64,000 nt of DNA from Apiosordaria backusii (GCA_030549205.1 JAUKTV010000005.1:2666001-2730000), one strand, 5' to 3'. Positions 12,045-23,273 are shown, counted from the stretch's first letter. A program made the numbers and translations. The notes: generated by a model not told the origin, from the sequence alone.

Positions 12045-12327
12045 GGTGAAAGCAGCAGTTTGATGACCTGGGAAGTATACTGAGACCGTCCGAGAGTTCC
12101 CTGGCGCAAAAATTGAGTTGGATTTCCTCTGTTCAACTTTTTAGTGGGGCTGGCTGCGGGGGCTTATCTTATCGCAAACTTAAGCTGCTGCGGGCGGGAC
12201 AGGGGTTCTGAGGAAGCTCCACAATTCGTTGCACGTCAACCAGGAAGTGGAAAGCTTGTTAGCTTTTCCCCAAACTTTAAGTCAACAAAACAACATCCAA
12301 GACAGAATACAAATTGTTACAGTAAAT
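12045..12327. promoter_or_regulatory. Short divergent promoter shared by pwp1 and prp16
   Basis: Only 283 bases separate the two start codons, so both leaders and core promoters must lie here. A GCTTATCTTATC stretch near 12162-12173 contains two GATAAG-type sites on the minus strand. The prp16 side reads A-rich just before its ATG. Co-regulation of the two genes is plausible but inferred. Confidence 0.6.
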
Positions 12328-15300
12328 ATGGGCCGCGACTACGAAGACGACCGCTCGAATAAGCGAAGGAAGCTGGACTTCAACCCATTACGCAACGATG
12401 ATCGATTCAGCGACATTCCATCGCGCCCCCAGAACCGTAACCATGGGTCTTTCAATTCGAGAAGTTCAACACCGCGTTCCGGGTCAAGGCTGGCTGGCGC
12501 ATCGACACCGAAGCAGCGGGAGTTCGATGGTCCTGAAGCAGGAGTCGATGATAAAGAAGCCCTGAACGCTCTTGACCGCGACTGGTATGGAGGTGATGAT
12601 GACCTGGGCGGCCACACGTTCGGCGACGACTCCCACAACCCGTTCGGCGATGATGCAGGCTGGGCAGCACAGGAAAGGGAAGCCGCCATGGTAGAGAAAA
12701 AGGTTGCGAACTTTGCTCGCGGGGGAATGAATGCGCGCCAATTACAAAAACAAAAGGATGTTGATGCTTGGGAAACCAACAGAATGCTCACATCTGGCGT
12801 GGCGCAACGAAGGGACATGGGACGCGATTTCGAGGATGATCAAGAAGGAACTCGCGTTCATCTTCTTGTACACGATCTGCGGCCGCCGTTCTTAGACGGG
12901 CGAACGGTCTTTACGAAACAACTGGAGCCGATTCCTGCCGTTCGAGATGCGCAGAGTGATATGGCTGTTTTCAGTAGGAAAGGTAGCCGTGTTGTTAAGG
13001 AACGGCGAACGCAAAGAGAACGCGCAAAGCAGGCCCAGGAAGCAACAAATGTAGCAGGTACAGCGCTTGGCAATCTGATGGGGGTAAAGGAAGAGGACAC
13101 CGACAGTGCCCTTCCCATTGCCAGTGAAGAATCTGGAAAAGCGCAAAACTCAAACAAATTCAGCCAACACATGAAGAAATCAGAGGGTGCAAGCAACTTC
13201 AGTCAAAGCAAATCGCTTAAGGAACAACGAGAGTTTTTACCAGCATTTGCTGTCCGCGAAGATTTATTACGGGTTATTCGAGACAACCAAGTAGTTATCG
13301 TGGTTGGAGAGACCGGCTCCGGAAAAACAACACAGCTTGCCCAGTTTCTGTACGAAGATGGATACGGCAAGGTTGGTATGATTGGTTGTACACAACCCCG
13401 AAGAGTAGCAGCAATGAGTGTTGCCAAACGTGTGGCTGAAGAAATGGAAGTGAAGCTTGGGAGTACAGTGGGCTATGCGATCCGTTTCGAGGACTGCACC
13501 AGCAAAGAGACGGTCATCAAATACATGACGGATGGCGTGCTGCTGCGAGAATCTCTCAACGAGCCGGACCTCGACCGATACGCATGCGTCATTATGGATG
13601 AGGCACACGAAAGAGCCCTCAATACGGATGTTCTGATGGGCCTGTTCAAAAAGATTCTTCAGAGACGTCGCGACCTAAAGTTGATCGTCACCTCGGCCAC
13701 CATGAACTCGAAACGATTTTCAGACTTTTACGGGGGCGCTCCCGAGTTCACAATTCCAGGACGAACGTTCCCTGTCGACGTCATGTTTCACCGGTCGCCT
13801 GTTGAGGACTACGTGGATGCAGCCGTTCAACAAGTTCTGGCAATCCACGTTGGCAAACCAGCAGGTGATATTTTGGTGTTCATGACGGGTCAGGAAGACA
13901 TCGAGGTGACTTGCGAACTCGTCCGAGAACGCTTGGATGCCCTCAATGATCCGCCGAAGCTCAGCATTCTCCCCATCTACAGTCAAATGCCGGCAGATTT
14001 ACAGGCCAAGATTTTCGACCGAGCCGCCCCCGGCGTCCGGAAATGTATTGTGGCGACCAACATTGCAGAGACCAGTTTGACGGTCGACGGTATCATGTAT
14101 GTCGTTGACGCTGGGTATTCCAAGCTCAAAGTCTACAATCCACGAATGGGTATGGATACACTGCAAATCACCCCCATCTCGCAAGCAAACGCATCACAGC
14201 GTTCCGGTCGCGCTGGGCGCACTGGGCCTGGGCAGGCTTATCGTCTCTTCACCGAAAAGGCCTTCAAGGATGAGATGTACATCTCCACAATCCCAGAGAT
14301 TCAAAGAACAAACTTGAGCAATACGGTCTTGCTTCTCAAGTCTCTCGGCGTCAAAGACCTGCTCGACTTCGACTTTATGGACCCGCCACCCCAGGATACC
14401 ATCACTACTTCCCTCTTCGACCTGTGGGCTCTGGGAGCCTTGGACAACCTCGGTGAGCTGACTGATTTGGGGCGGAAGATGAACGCGTTTCCCATGGACC
14501 CATCTCTTGCCAAACTCTTGATCATGTCAGAGCAATACGGCTGCAGCGAAGAGATGGTAACAATCGTCTCCATGCTCTCAGTCCCCAACGTGTTCTTCCG
14601 GCCCAAAGAGCGTCAAGAAGAGTCCGACGCAGCTCGCGAAAAGTTTTTCGTACCGGAATCAGACCATCTGACGTATCTGCACGTATACACCCAGTGGAAA
14701 GCCAACGGCTACAGCGACAGGTGGTGCATCCAGCACTTCTTACACTCCAAGTCCCTCCGCCGAGCCAAAGAGGTCCGCGACCAACTGCTAGACATTATGA
14801 AGATGCAGCAAATGAAAATGATCAGCTGCGGCACGGACTGGGACGTCATCCGCAAGTGCATCTGCTCGGGGTACTACCACCAAGCGGCCAAAGTTAAAGG
14901 AATAGGCGAGTACATCAACCTGCGGACGTCGGTCACGGTGCAGCTGCACCCGACCAGTGCGCTGTATGGACTTGGGTTCTTACCGGACTATGTCATTTAC
15001 CACGAGTTGATTCTTACTTCGAAGGAGTACATGTCGACCGTGACGTCGGTGGACCCTCACTGGTTGGCGGAGTTGGGTGGGGTTTTTTACTCGGTGAAGG
15101 AGAAGGGGTATTCGGCGAGGGAGAAGAGGATTACGGAGACGGAGTTTAACAAGAAGATGGAGATTGAGGCGCAGATGGCGGCGGATAAGAAGAGGTATGA
15201 GGAGGAGATGGAGGCGGAGGAGGAGCTCAAGCTTGTGAAGAAGGCGGGTCCGGTGGGGACGAAGGACAAGAAGACGATTACGTCTGGTTCGGTGGTGAAG

Positions 15301-15333
15301 CCTGTGAGGAAGAGAGCTGGGAGGGGGTTTTAG
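12328..15333 (+). CDS. prp16: Prp16 (DHX38) DEAH-box spliceosomal RNA helicase
   Basis: A single exon encodes 1001 residues. The start at 12328 (MGRDYEDDRSNKRRKLDF) was chosen because the residues of the longer open frame before it look like leader. The N-terminal 270 residues are charged and poorly ordered, with the Prp16-type block DFEDDQEGTRVHLLVHDLRPPFLDGR. Helicase motifs are complete: GETGSGKTTQ (Lys333 in motif I), DEAH at 424-427, SAT at 456-458 and QRSGRAGRTGPG from 624. Winged-helix, ratchet and OB-fold parts follow, and the last 60 residues are Lys/Glu-rich. Prp16 drives the remodelling between the two steps of splicing and proofreads the branch reaction. No residue of the catalytic core is missing. 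The close paralogues Prp2, Prp22 and Prp43 are less likely given the N-terminal block. Confidence 0.95.
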   Translation: MGRDYEDDRSNKRRKLDFNPLRNDDRFSDIPSRPQNRNHGSFNSRSSTPRSGSRLAGASTPKQREFDGPEAGVDDKEALNALDRDWYGGDDDLGGHTFGDDSHNPFGDDAGWAAQEREAAMVEKKVANFARGGMNARQLQKQKDVDAWETNRMLTSGVAQRRDMGRDFEDDQEGTRVHLLVHDLRPPFLDGRTVFTKQLEPIPAVRDAQSDMAVFSRKGSRVVKERRTQRERAKQAQEATNVAGTALGNLMGVKEEDTDSALPIASEESGKAQNSNKFSQHMKKSEGASNFSQSKSLKEQREFLPAFAVREDLLRVIRDNQVVIVVGETGSGKTTQLAQFLYEDGYGKVGMIGCTQPRRVAAMSVAKRVAEEMEVKLGSTVGYAIRFEDCTSKETVIKYMTDGVLLRESLNEPDLDRYACVIMDEAHERALNTDVLMGLFKKILQRRRDLKLIVTSATMNSKRFSDFYGGAPEFTIPGRTFPVDVMFHRSPVEDYVDAAVQQVLAIHVGKPAGDILVFMTGQEDIEVTCELVRERLDALNDPPKLSILPIYSQMPADLQAKIFDRAAPGVRKCIVATNIAETSLTVDGIMYVVDAGYSKLKVYNPRMGMDTLQITPISQANASQRSGRAGRTGPGQAYRLFTEKAFKDEMYISTIPEIQRTNLSNTVLLLKSLGVKDLLDFDFMDPPPQDTITTSLFDLWALGALDNLGELTDLGRKMNAFPMDPSLAKLLIMSEQYGCSEEMVTIVSMLSVPNVFFRPKERQEESDAAREKFFVPESDHLTYLHVYTQWKANGYSDRWCIQHFLHSKSLRRAKEVRDQLLDIMKMQQMKMISCGTDWDVIRKCICSGYYHQAAKVKGIGEYINLRTSVTVQLHPTSALYGLGFLPDYVIYHELILTSKEYMSTVTSVDPHWLAELGGVFYSVKEKGYSAREKRITETEFNKKMEIEAQMAADKKRYEEEMEAEEELKLVKKAGPVGTKDKKTITSGSVVKPVRKRAGRGF

Positions 15334-15411
15334 AATGTTTATTTGATGATTGGAATGATACCCATATCTAGAACATATCTATAGTAGTTAATATCTTGGG
15401 GGAGTTGATAT

Positions 15412-15541
15412 GGTAATGTGGTAATGTGGTAATGTGGTAATGTGGTAATGTGGTAATGTGGTAATGTGGTAATGTGGTAATGTGGTAATGTGGTAATGTG
15501 GTAATGTGGTAATGTGGTAATGTGGTAATGTGGTAATGTGG
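15412..15541. repeat. Perfect 8-nt minisatellite, about 16 copies
   Basis: The unit GGTAATGT is repeated head to tail 16 times without a mismatch, plus two bases. It starts 79 bases after the prp16 stop codon, so it probably lies in the 3' untranslated region or terminator. On the minus strand it creates an artificial open frame of HYHITTLP-type repeats, which is not a gene. Perfect identity implies recent expansion and likely length variation between strains. Confidence 0.97.
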
Positions 15542-16836
15542 GAAAGGGTGTTGAACTGCACCGAACAATCATCATCACCATCATCATATTTGAGACCTCA
15601 GAGCATATTTAAATTCATCCAATTTTTTAATTTCATAATCGTCATAAAGATAAACACAACTCAAAACTACCAAAAAAGAAAGACATCATAAATCCAAACG
15701 TCAAAAAAAAAACCGCAAACACAAAAAATCCACCACACTTAGCCATCCCACACATATATAATCCACCCCCCTGAATCCCGTACATTTATCATCAACTCAT
15801 TCTCCTATGTCGTCGTCTTGTTCATATCTCTCTCATCATCCAGACGCATCTTTAATCCTCCAACCAAGGAAAGAAAAGAAACAAAGGCCAGCCGAAACCG
15901 AACATACATACCAAGGTATCAATCGTGTCATCCTCCAGTTTGTTCCAGAGTCCCTGATTCCTATCCAAAAGTCCATCTAGATCATAAGAGATATCAAAAA
16001 GAAAAAGAGAAATCAAAACTGTTGGAAGTGTCGTGGTCCTGCCCCCCCGCCCTCCACCCGAATAAACCCGAACTGAGTTGAATACCGCATATGCAAGTGG
16101 CATGTTGTACAACAATACCACAACAGAACAAACGGCACTCAAACTCAAGTGAGTTAGACCCCCACTACCATACCCTGTTGTTTGACCAGAGCAAGCGGGT
16201 CAAACAAGAAAAAAAGCCGGAGGCGGTGATGGTGGTTGGGCTGGCTGAGTTGACTTGAGGTTGGCCATATATGCTGTTTAACGGCGGCGATCTGTCACAC
16301 AAAAAATGATTAATCAGGATAAGTTCTTTCGCATTCTTGCTTCTGTGTCTTGAAAACGGAAAGAAATAAAAAAAGCAAAACAAATTCATCGTGGAGAGCA
16401 GCCCGCTAACATTAACCTCAAACGCATGCATGCGTAGCAACAGCTCCTCAAGATCTATTATCCAAGAGCACTGACCCTGCTGCTGACGAGGTAAGACAGA
16501 AAGAGAAGGGAGTGTGCAAGAGAGGCGACAGGTGGTTGAGACGACGACCCGTAAGCTTGTGCGGCGGTGGCGGCGTCAAGTGGTGGTGATAGCGGTGGCG
16601 GCCGAGACTGGTGTTGGGCGGGAGGTTTTGTGTGCGTGTAATTGTGCGGCACGGGTTGGTCGACGGAAATAAGACATTAAGAAGCGTTCTTTGATGAAAA
16701 AAGGCTGGGTTTATTATGGTGTGCATGCAAAACGTGTCCGTGTGTCTGTGTTGCCAAAACCATGGGCTGATTGTGTGGTACGGCGGTAGGATGGCGACAA
16801 GATGTCATCAGGACTTCGTGATAGGCATCCCCGTCC
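15542..16836. other. Convergent 3' region between prp16 and the Arg/Ser-rich gene
   Basis: The stretch is A/C-rich with many A-runs between 15600 and 15780, as expected for 3' untranslated regions and polyadenylation signals of two converging genes. Short open frames on both strands are low complexity. The segment 16165-16680 could contain a 3'-UTR intron of the minus gene, but nothing decides this. Confidence 0.5.
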
Positions 16837-19035
16837 TCATCTCCGGTCGTATGGAGGTGGAGGCAGAGCAGCATACGGATTCCCATCAGAATATTGAGGT
16901 CCGTCGCCGTAGTACCGGTCTGTCCGTGGAGGGTTCGGGGAAGCCCAATTATCTGCCCTGTGCCTGCCAACCTGCCTGTTCCCACCGCCCCGATCGCTAC
17001 CACTGTTGATGTCGTCATGAACCGTCTCAAGCTGCTTCTCAAGCCGTCGCTTTCGTCTCTCTGCTCTCTCCTCCTTCCACTCATGCATCTCGTGCTTCAG
17101 CTCGCGGGCTTCCTTGATCTCATGAAGGGCACCCTTGACACCGAGAGCGGCGATGCCCACCGCTGCCGCATCCTGAAATAGTGCCTTCTTCTTCATCTTC
17201 TTGGCTTGCTCTTCACTCAACCTCCCCTCCTTGACCGCCTTGTGTCGTAGGTTTCGCTTTTCCATGCTCGAATAGACACTGTGGGCTGCGTGGATGGTCG
17301 CCACAGCAGCCAGGCCTGTGGTGAGAATTTGCTTACCTCTCATCTTCTTTCCGCGCCTCTCATCATCTTCTGAATCACCTAAATCGTCGTCTGATACGGA
17401 GTGTCCCCGACGCCGCGAACGGTCACGCCCACCACCGCTTCGGTGGGAGCGGGCATCGTCGTAGTCTGAACCGCGGTGCCGTCTGTCGTAGTCGTCGTCG
17501 TCCCTGTGGCGGCGGGAGCGATCATCATAATCATCCCGATGTCCGCGGTCACGGCTCCGGCTGCGGCTGTAATCGCGGTCACGGCTACGGTCTCTGCGGC
17601 GATCCCTATCGTCGTCGTCGGGACCATTGCCGAGGCCGATCTTGGCCATCTTTCGGCGTGCCGAATCCACCACACTGCGGCTTCTGCTGCGGCGACGATC
17701 ACCATCGCTGCTGTCATACGAGTCGGCACTCCGGCCACGAGACTTAGACCGCTCGTGGCTGTCCATAATCTTCTTGCCAGCAAAGGCGCCCAGGCCGGCT
17801 GTGGCGAGAGCGGCAAGACCGCTCACACCACTTCCACTCTGGCTCTCGCCGCTCTTGGAAGGCCGGCGAGATCTAGACCGCGATCGTCCAGTCTTCTCAT
17901 CCATCTCAATGTTCTTCTTGGAACCGTTGATGACACGGTTACCAAGCAGACCACCCATGACGGCCTCAGCCAAGCCAAGCTTGCTGCCGGCCTTCTCAGA
18001 GTCCTGAGCGGCATCGAGCGTGGCAGCACCAGCGGCAGCAGTGAAGACGCGCTTGGCTTTCTCGCCCTTCCATGAGCCCGGCTGTTTGGAGATGCGGAAA
18101 GCTTCAGTTGCACCGGCAATGAGCGAGGCCATGGCTGCCTTTTGGATCTTGTTGGCGCCTTCGCCCTTGCCCTTATCACCGCGAGAGCGAGAGGTAGATC
18201 TCGATCTAGACCTCGACCTTGATCTTGAACGACTGGTGCCGCGACGGCTCCTGGTATCAGACTTGTCGTCCTTGTCCTTTCCAGTCAAAGCCTTGACGGC
18301 GCCGCCCAAGCCCGCAGCAGCGAGCGCGCTCTCGAGGAAGTTCTTGTGGCCCTTCTTTTCTTTGGCGCTTTCTCCATCATCATCCGAATAATAGCCTCGG
18401 TGAGCCAGAACCTTCTTTTCCTCCTTCTCCTTCTTCTTGTTGTAGAACTCAGTTCCTTGATACCCCGCAAGGGCGCCTGCGGCTCCAAGGGCGGCAGAGG
18501 CTAGGATATTGCGCTGGACTTCGGAACTGCCGGCCTGGTTGGCCTCGCGACGATCGTAAAGCTCCTTACCGCCGATGGCGATGGCTGCTCCGGTAATGGC
18601 GGCGATGATTTGCTCCTGCTTCGAGAGCATGCGGACCTTCTTCTTGTGCTGCTCCTCGTAGTAGCTGTCCGTTCTCTTAAGAGACCGGCGGTCATGCTCA
18701 TGGCCGTAAGCGCTACGATCATCATAGCCTCTGTCGACACGGCTGTAGTGAGACCGACGGTCGTCATATTCATCGTACTGTCCAGGCTCAGCAGACCGTG
18801 TGCGGCGCATATCACGGGTTGAGTATCCCGGGGGCGGAAATTCGCGACGGATCTCTTCGACGGAGAGATCGCTATCTTCGCGGGCCCGCGGGACTAGATC
18901 GCGCGAAGACTGAACATTGAGATAGCTGTCGCGGGTGTCGTAAGCCCGAGGGTCTTCGCGGCGCTCTTCCCGGTAGTAGCGCCGGGTTGTGCGCTCCCTC
19001 GTGGGGATGTCGTACGGATCGTTGTAGCTGGCCAT
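16837..19035 (-). CDS. Arg/Ser-rich protein with repeated Ala/Gly hydrophobic segments (DUF3824-like)
   Basis: A single exon of 732 residues. Residues 1-135 are Arg/Tyr/Asp-rich. From 140 on, charged linkers alternate with short Ala/Gly-rich hydrophobic segments at about 141-157, 176-192, 233-252, 298-314, 330-345, 354-368, 404-421, 569-590 and 621-637, several in the form LxxAGLGxxxGxK. Between them are RS dipeptide blocks (266-286, 384-391, 448-454, 482-497). The C-terminus is a helical Lys/Glu/Arg block (638-671) and a Pro/Tyr-rich tail ending PPPPYDRR. The pattern matches fungal proteins annotated with DUF3824, for which I know no settled function. The glycine-zipper-like segments could insert in or associate with membranes; the RS blocks resemble splicing-factor sequences, but there is no RNA-binding domain. 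Confidence 0.85.
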   Translation of the reverse strand: MASYNDPYDIPTRERTTRRYYREERREDPRAYDTRDSYLNVQSSRDLVPRAREDSDLSVEEIRREFPPPGYSTRDMRRTRSAEPGQYDEYDDRRSHYSRVDRGYDDRSAYGHEHDRRSLKRTDSYYEEQHKKKVRMLSKQEQIIAAITGAAIAIGGKELYDRREANQAGSSEVQRNILASAALGAAGALAGYQGTEFYNKKKEKEEKKVLAHRGYYSDDDGESAKEKKGHKNFLESALAAAGLGGAVKALTGKDKDDKSDTRSRRGTSRSRSRSRSRSRSTSRSRGDKGKGEGANKIQKAAMASLIAGATEAFRISKQPGSWKGEKAKRVFTAAAGAATLDAAQDSEKAGSKLGLAEAVMGGLLGNRVINGSKKNIEMDEKTGRSRSRSRRPSKSGESQSGSGVSGLAALATAGLGAFAGKKIMDSHERSKSRGRSADSYDSSDGDRRRSRSRSVVDSARRKMAKIGLGNGPDDDDRDRRRDRSRDRDYSRSRSRDRGHRDDYDDRSRRHRDDDDYDRRHRGSDYDDARSHRSGGGRDRSRRRGHSVSDDDLGDSEDDERRGKKMRGKQILTTGLAAVATIHAAHSVYSSMEKRNLRHKAVKEGRLSEEQAKKMKKKALFQDAAAVGIAALGVKGALHEIKEARELKHEMHEWKEERAERRKRRLEKQLETVHDDINSGSDRGGGNRQVGRHRADNWASPNPPRTDRYYGDGPQYSDGNPYAALPPPPYDRR

Positions 19036-20843
19036 CAGTTGAGTGGTTTCTCCTTGCTGGACTGGAGAGAAGCAAAAGTTTGTGTGCTGAGAGGTAAGAA
19101 TCCGAAGGGGCTGGGGGTTTGTGGAAGAAGGATTGCGAAGAGAGCGGGGCTATTTTTCCAGGGGAGGGGTTCGAGGGGTTCTATCGGCGGGCGGTGCTGG
19201 TGGAGGAATCAGTCATGCAGATGCAGCTGCAGCACTCATGTAAGCGGGAATTTGCAAGCGACCCCTGATCGTTGTTGGTGTCTCTAAGTTTGTCTAAAGG
19301 TGAAGTTGTTGCGGTGAGGAAGCTGGAGATGGGAAAGGAACTAGGAAGCTGCCAACTTGTCTTGGTGAGGCTCCCAGGAAGAACTAGGCGATGACAGGTG
19401 ACGGAAAAGAAGATCGTCGAAGGGTTGGAGGCCTGATGGGCACCGGCCAGGCCGCTGATCTCCTGTTACTGGGTGTTGGGCCAGCAGCGGAACCAAGGCA
19501 AGGCTCCATGGTGGGCGGCGTTGTCGTATTGGCCGGGCGAGCGCTACTGCTGGTCGCTGTTCTCTTCCATGAAACTGAGACGTTCGGGGGCCTCGTGGAT
19601 TGGCCCGTTGGCCCCAGAGTACACGAATAGATGAGGACGCCTCGCGCTCGCCCATATTCTGTACCGTCGCTGCAGCTTTCGATGCCGTATCACTGCCATT
19701 CCTAAGCCCTCGTACAGAAAACGAGCCACATGGTGGTTTCGCAAACATCAGATGAACGCCTGAAGTTGACCTCAGTTGAAGCACGGGATCCAAATTCGGA
19801 ATCTTTGTTGGTGCACCTACTGATCAGTTACACTAAGCCCAGGGCACAGGCCACAACCTGTTAGGCATATTCCCTTCTAACCGTGGGTATAAAGACTACA
19901 TTGTCCTCCCATCTGTTGCACAGTGTCTCCCTCTCTTCTTTTGTTTGTTTCCTCTTCTTTGGAATGTTTGATACATCCTAACAATGGTTTGCTTGCGAGC
20001 TCATGACCAGAGACTCGGGAAGACTGTCTCTTCCCGAGGACCCCGAAGCGCGAACAGCGACACTTGCTCACGCCCGTAACTTGCAATGAACATGCCGCTA
20101 CTCCGCTATCTCCGCTCGTGTCGGGCGTAAACCAGGCCCAAATCGTTTGTAGCTCTCCAAAGAACTGGCCGTTCCCTGCCACAGTTCTGAAGCGATGACG
20201 CAGTGCTCATGTGGCGCAGTGGCCGGTACTCACCTCGTGAGCAGCTGGTCACAAGTGGCTATACCTTATATGTAATAATTGCTGCATCATATGAGCGTGT
20301 ACCGTTTCTGCTGTAGCACTGCATATTTGTCTCTTCAATAGGTTGGTTTTTTCCAACACCCTAGATGAAAGCTGTTAGGCACGGTTGGGTTGATTTCAAC
20401 TCAACTATTTTTTCCCCCTGGTCGAGTTGACGTTGAGTTTGGAGGGGTCCTATGATGTCATTGCGGTGAAGCCGAGGTGGCAGTCAGCTAGGGTCATCCA
20501 AGGCGAGAGGTCGATACCGAACCGAGTGACAAATGGCCCTTGGCGAAACTCACAAAGGATTTGTTGTAGACTAGACTTTGATGCCATGATTTATATGGTA
20601 GAATCGTTGTTGCACTCTATGAACATGACCCCTACCTATTCCAGCACAAGCAAAGTACCTCCAGACGTAGATCCCCCCTTGAAAGCCAACATGATATCTC
20701 CCCGTAAACGCCACACGCTCCAGACTCATCAAGCACCCCCAAGCCATCCGAGATATATACAAAACCCACCTTCCCAACCCCGTGAAATAATAACCAATTC
20801 AATCTACCATTCCCTTCATCCCCAACCCACCCACCATCCCCCG
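19036..20843. other. Intergenic region upstream of the Arg/Ser-rich gene
   Basis: Holds the promoter and leader of the gene starting at 19035 and, at the right end, the probable 3' untranslated region of the Ino4-like gene. Open frames here (for example 19341-19793 minus, 20427-21095 plus) are shadows or low-complexity Pro-rich sequence. Nothing else is recognised. Confidence 0.5.
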
Positions 20844-21377
20844 TTACTCCCCCCTCCCAGCACTCCCCTTCCTCCCCGGACTAACACTGCTCCCCTCCCT
20901 ATTCCCATCCTCACCCCCCTCCCCCGGCCCCGGCGTAGGCCCATCCAAAAACCCCATCGGCAAGTTCGCCAGTCCCTCCCTCACCCCCCTCGGAACCTCC
21001 AGCCCCTTAGCCTCACACTCCGCCACCAACCTCTGCCTGTCCAGCATCAACTTCCTCACATAATCCACTATCCCGTTCAGCACCAATCCCTCTGACCTCG
21101 CCTGTCCTTCCAGCCCCGGCACCTGTTCACATAAATTATCGTAGGCCTCGCGGATGGCGTGGCGGCGTTTTTGTTCTTTTTTTTTCTCTTAGTACCTGAT
21201 TTCCGGGAGGGGGGTATTGGGGAAAAACATACCAGACTGGATATGATTACTCTTCTTCTGCTCCTTCGTCAACCGCGGCTTATCCCCTTCATCCCCATTA
21301 ATCCCAGGTGATATTGGCGTTTGGGACTGGCTCGCGCTGCTGGGATAAGAAGGGTGTTGGTTCGACGAGGTGGCCAT
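20844..21377 (-). CDS. Ino4-like basic helix-loop-helix transcription factor
   Basis: Two exons, 21233-21377 and 20844-21175, separated by a 57-nt intron (donor GTATGT, branch TACTAAG, acceptor within an A9 run ending AG) give 158 residues. Splicing in phase 1 joins KKSNHIQS to EQKRRHAIREAYDNLCEQ, rebuilding the bHLH basic region with the E-box-reading residues His45, Glu49 and Arg53. Helix 2 (SEGLVLNGIVDYVRKLMLDRQRLVAE) follows a short loop, then a Gly/Pro-rich tail. Small size and sequence fit the Ino4 group, which in yeast pairs with Ino2 to switch on phospholipid genes; filamentous fungi use such factors as Max-like partners. The start at 21377 (MATSSNQHPSY) was preferred to upstream codons of the open frame, which read like leader. 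A candidate target, an ethanolamine kinase gene, lies 20 kb away, but this link is only suggestive. Confidence 0.85.
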
Positions 21378-23273
21378 TGTTTGTCTTCCAGCTGTTTGTG
21401 TGTGTCTCTGTGAGAGCGAGTCTGGTGATATATGAGATGACTGATTGATCACAGACACACCAAGCCAGGTTATGGCAAATGCAAACAATTCCAAAAGAAA
21501 TTGAACAATGTTAATAACTGCAAGACACCTGAATAAAGCAGTGAATATCAGTGTGGTGTGGTGATTATATCTGTAACTGTTGATGGTTGCGGCTCTGTCT
21601 CTTTCTCTGCGTTAAAGCAATTGACATGTGATCCCTGATGAAATAGTCAATCCGCGATGCTGAAAGTCTGAGCCAATGTTAGCATGCGCGCCGCCCTGAC
21701 ATGTGTATGTTTGGCTTGCCTTTTTTAAAAATAAATTTGCAAGAGAAAATGTCAAGGTTAAAAGTGATCAACACGTGGTTTCAAAGCTTGTTATTTCTTT
21801 TGAGGACAAGAACGCTGATGTGCGCGTGACAGACAGCAGTACGGCTTAATGCCCGTGTTCGCGGACATGGTGGCTTGCTCCACTTTTCTTCGGCTTGGAC
21901 ATCCCGAAGAGAATGGGCTGGAAGACGAATTTGTATATACATCCATACATTCATTGGTTACCCCCTACACTAAGGAAACCAAACATATAATATATACATG
22001 ATAAAGAAATACACATATGTACAAAAGCAACACTTTTATTTTTTGTCTTTTTCCTTGTCTATTTATATATTGTTACAATACGCAACCACACTTTTGTCTT
22101 TCCGAAGAAAAAAAATAAGAGCTGCGATGACGCTGAGTGGGATGTAAAACGAAAAGAAATCAGAGGCTAAGTCTAAAACATCTTCTCATCAGGAACCATC
22201 TGCCCTGTCCTGCTGTGCCATGGTCCCTCCTGACGTTCCCCTTCTCGTGCAAAGAAGAACTAAACCAGCATGGTCTCCCACTGTCTTGATGGCAGGTGAG
22301 GATGCTCATGCCTTTCCCCCCACGGCGAGAAAACAGAGAGCAAGGTCTTGCCATCTACCACAACAGCCACCCTCAGTGCCCAATCTAATAGTCTTCATCT
22401 TTTCTTGTGTTTCTTTCCCCATGCTGCTGGTAACCGTAGTGCATCTTCTGAAAGCACTGAGATCGGTCTGAAACAAAAACGAACGCCCCGAAACATGCTG
22501 CGAGCTCATGGATATGAAACGCAAGATTTGTGACAAATCGCCATGCCCAAAAGAAAATTATTTTGACCCCCCGCCTCCATCCCCGAACTGAACATAGAAA
22601 AGAGACCATTTGCATCCCATCGTCTCTTGCCCTGAAATGCCCCGCAACTTCTCATTAACGCCCAAACCCCTTTCCCAATTTCCCCAACAATGGAACCGAT
22701 CCCAATGTGACAAAAGTTAAGGCCTGCCCAGAAACAAACCCACAGCAGCACTGAAACAAACGTGTCTCCGCTTGCTCGAAGATAATAAATGTTGATAGAA
22801 CCCGCTGAACGCGCGCCTCAATGGCATCGTGTAGACAAAAGAACAACTTCCCTCGTCGTTAACACTTCCTCGCCAATAGATTATGCTCGAATCGGGCCCC
22901 TCCAACTCAAGCAAGAAATGACGAAGTCATCACTGTGAAAAGATTCTTTTTTTAAACCACTTTTTCCCAACCAAATCCCTTTGTGAAGAAAAAACCATAA
23001 CGACTAAAGCGAAAAACGGGGAAATGGCACCTGTTGATGCTCAAAAGAATGCTGCTGAGACGTCGAGGGTGTATCAATCTCGAAAATAAAACCAGGAACC
23101 AGGCAGATGTGCCGTCAGAGAAGGTATCAACCATTGGTGTTGATGCTTTCGACAGTCTGCAAGCTGCCAGGGTTCGTAAGGGAAACCGAGATATAAACTC
23201 AGACCCCTTATCACAGTACTGTTGCAACAAGTACTGGAGCCAAGATGCCTGCTCACGATATCTGGTGCTTGGC
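21378..23273. other. Intergenic region between the Ino4-like gene and the LARP gene
   Basis: The left part should hold the Ino4-like promoter. The right part, roughly 22100-23270, is probably 3' flank or an unusually long 3' untranslated region of the LARP gene. T/A-rich tracts occur at 21960-22110. Small open frames are unsupported. Confidence 0.5.

Noticed and set aside
15339..15587. Open frame of HYHITTLP repeats on the minus strand
   Set aside because: It is the translation of the 8-nt minisatellite, not a gene.
17476..18075. 199-codon open frame on the plus strand
   Set aside because: Antisense shadow of the Arg/Ser-rich gene (Ala/Val/Ile-rich from its Asp/Arg codons).
20427..21095. 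222-codon open frame on the plus strand
   Set aside because: Pro-rich antisense of the Ino4-like gene exon 2 and its 3' side.
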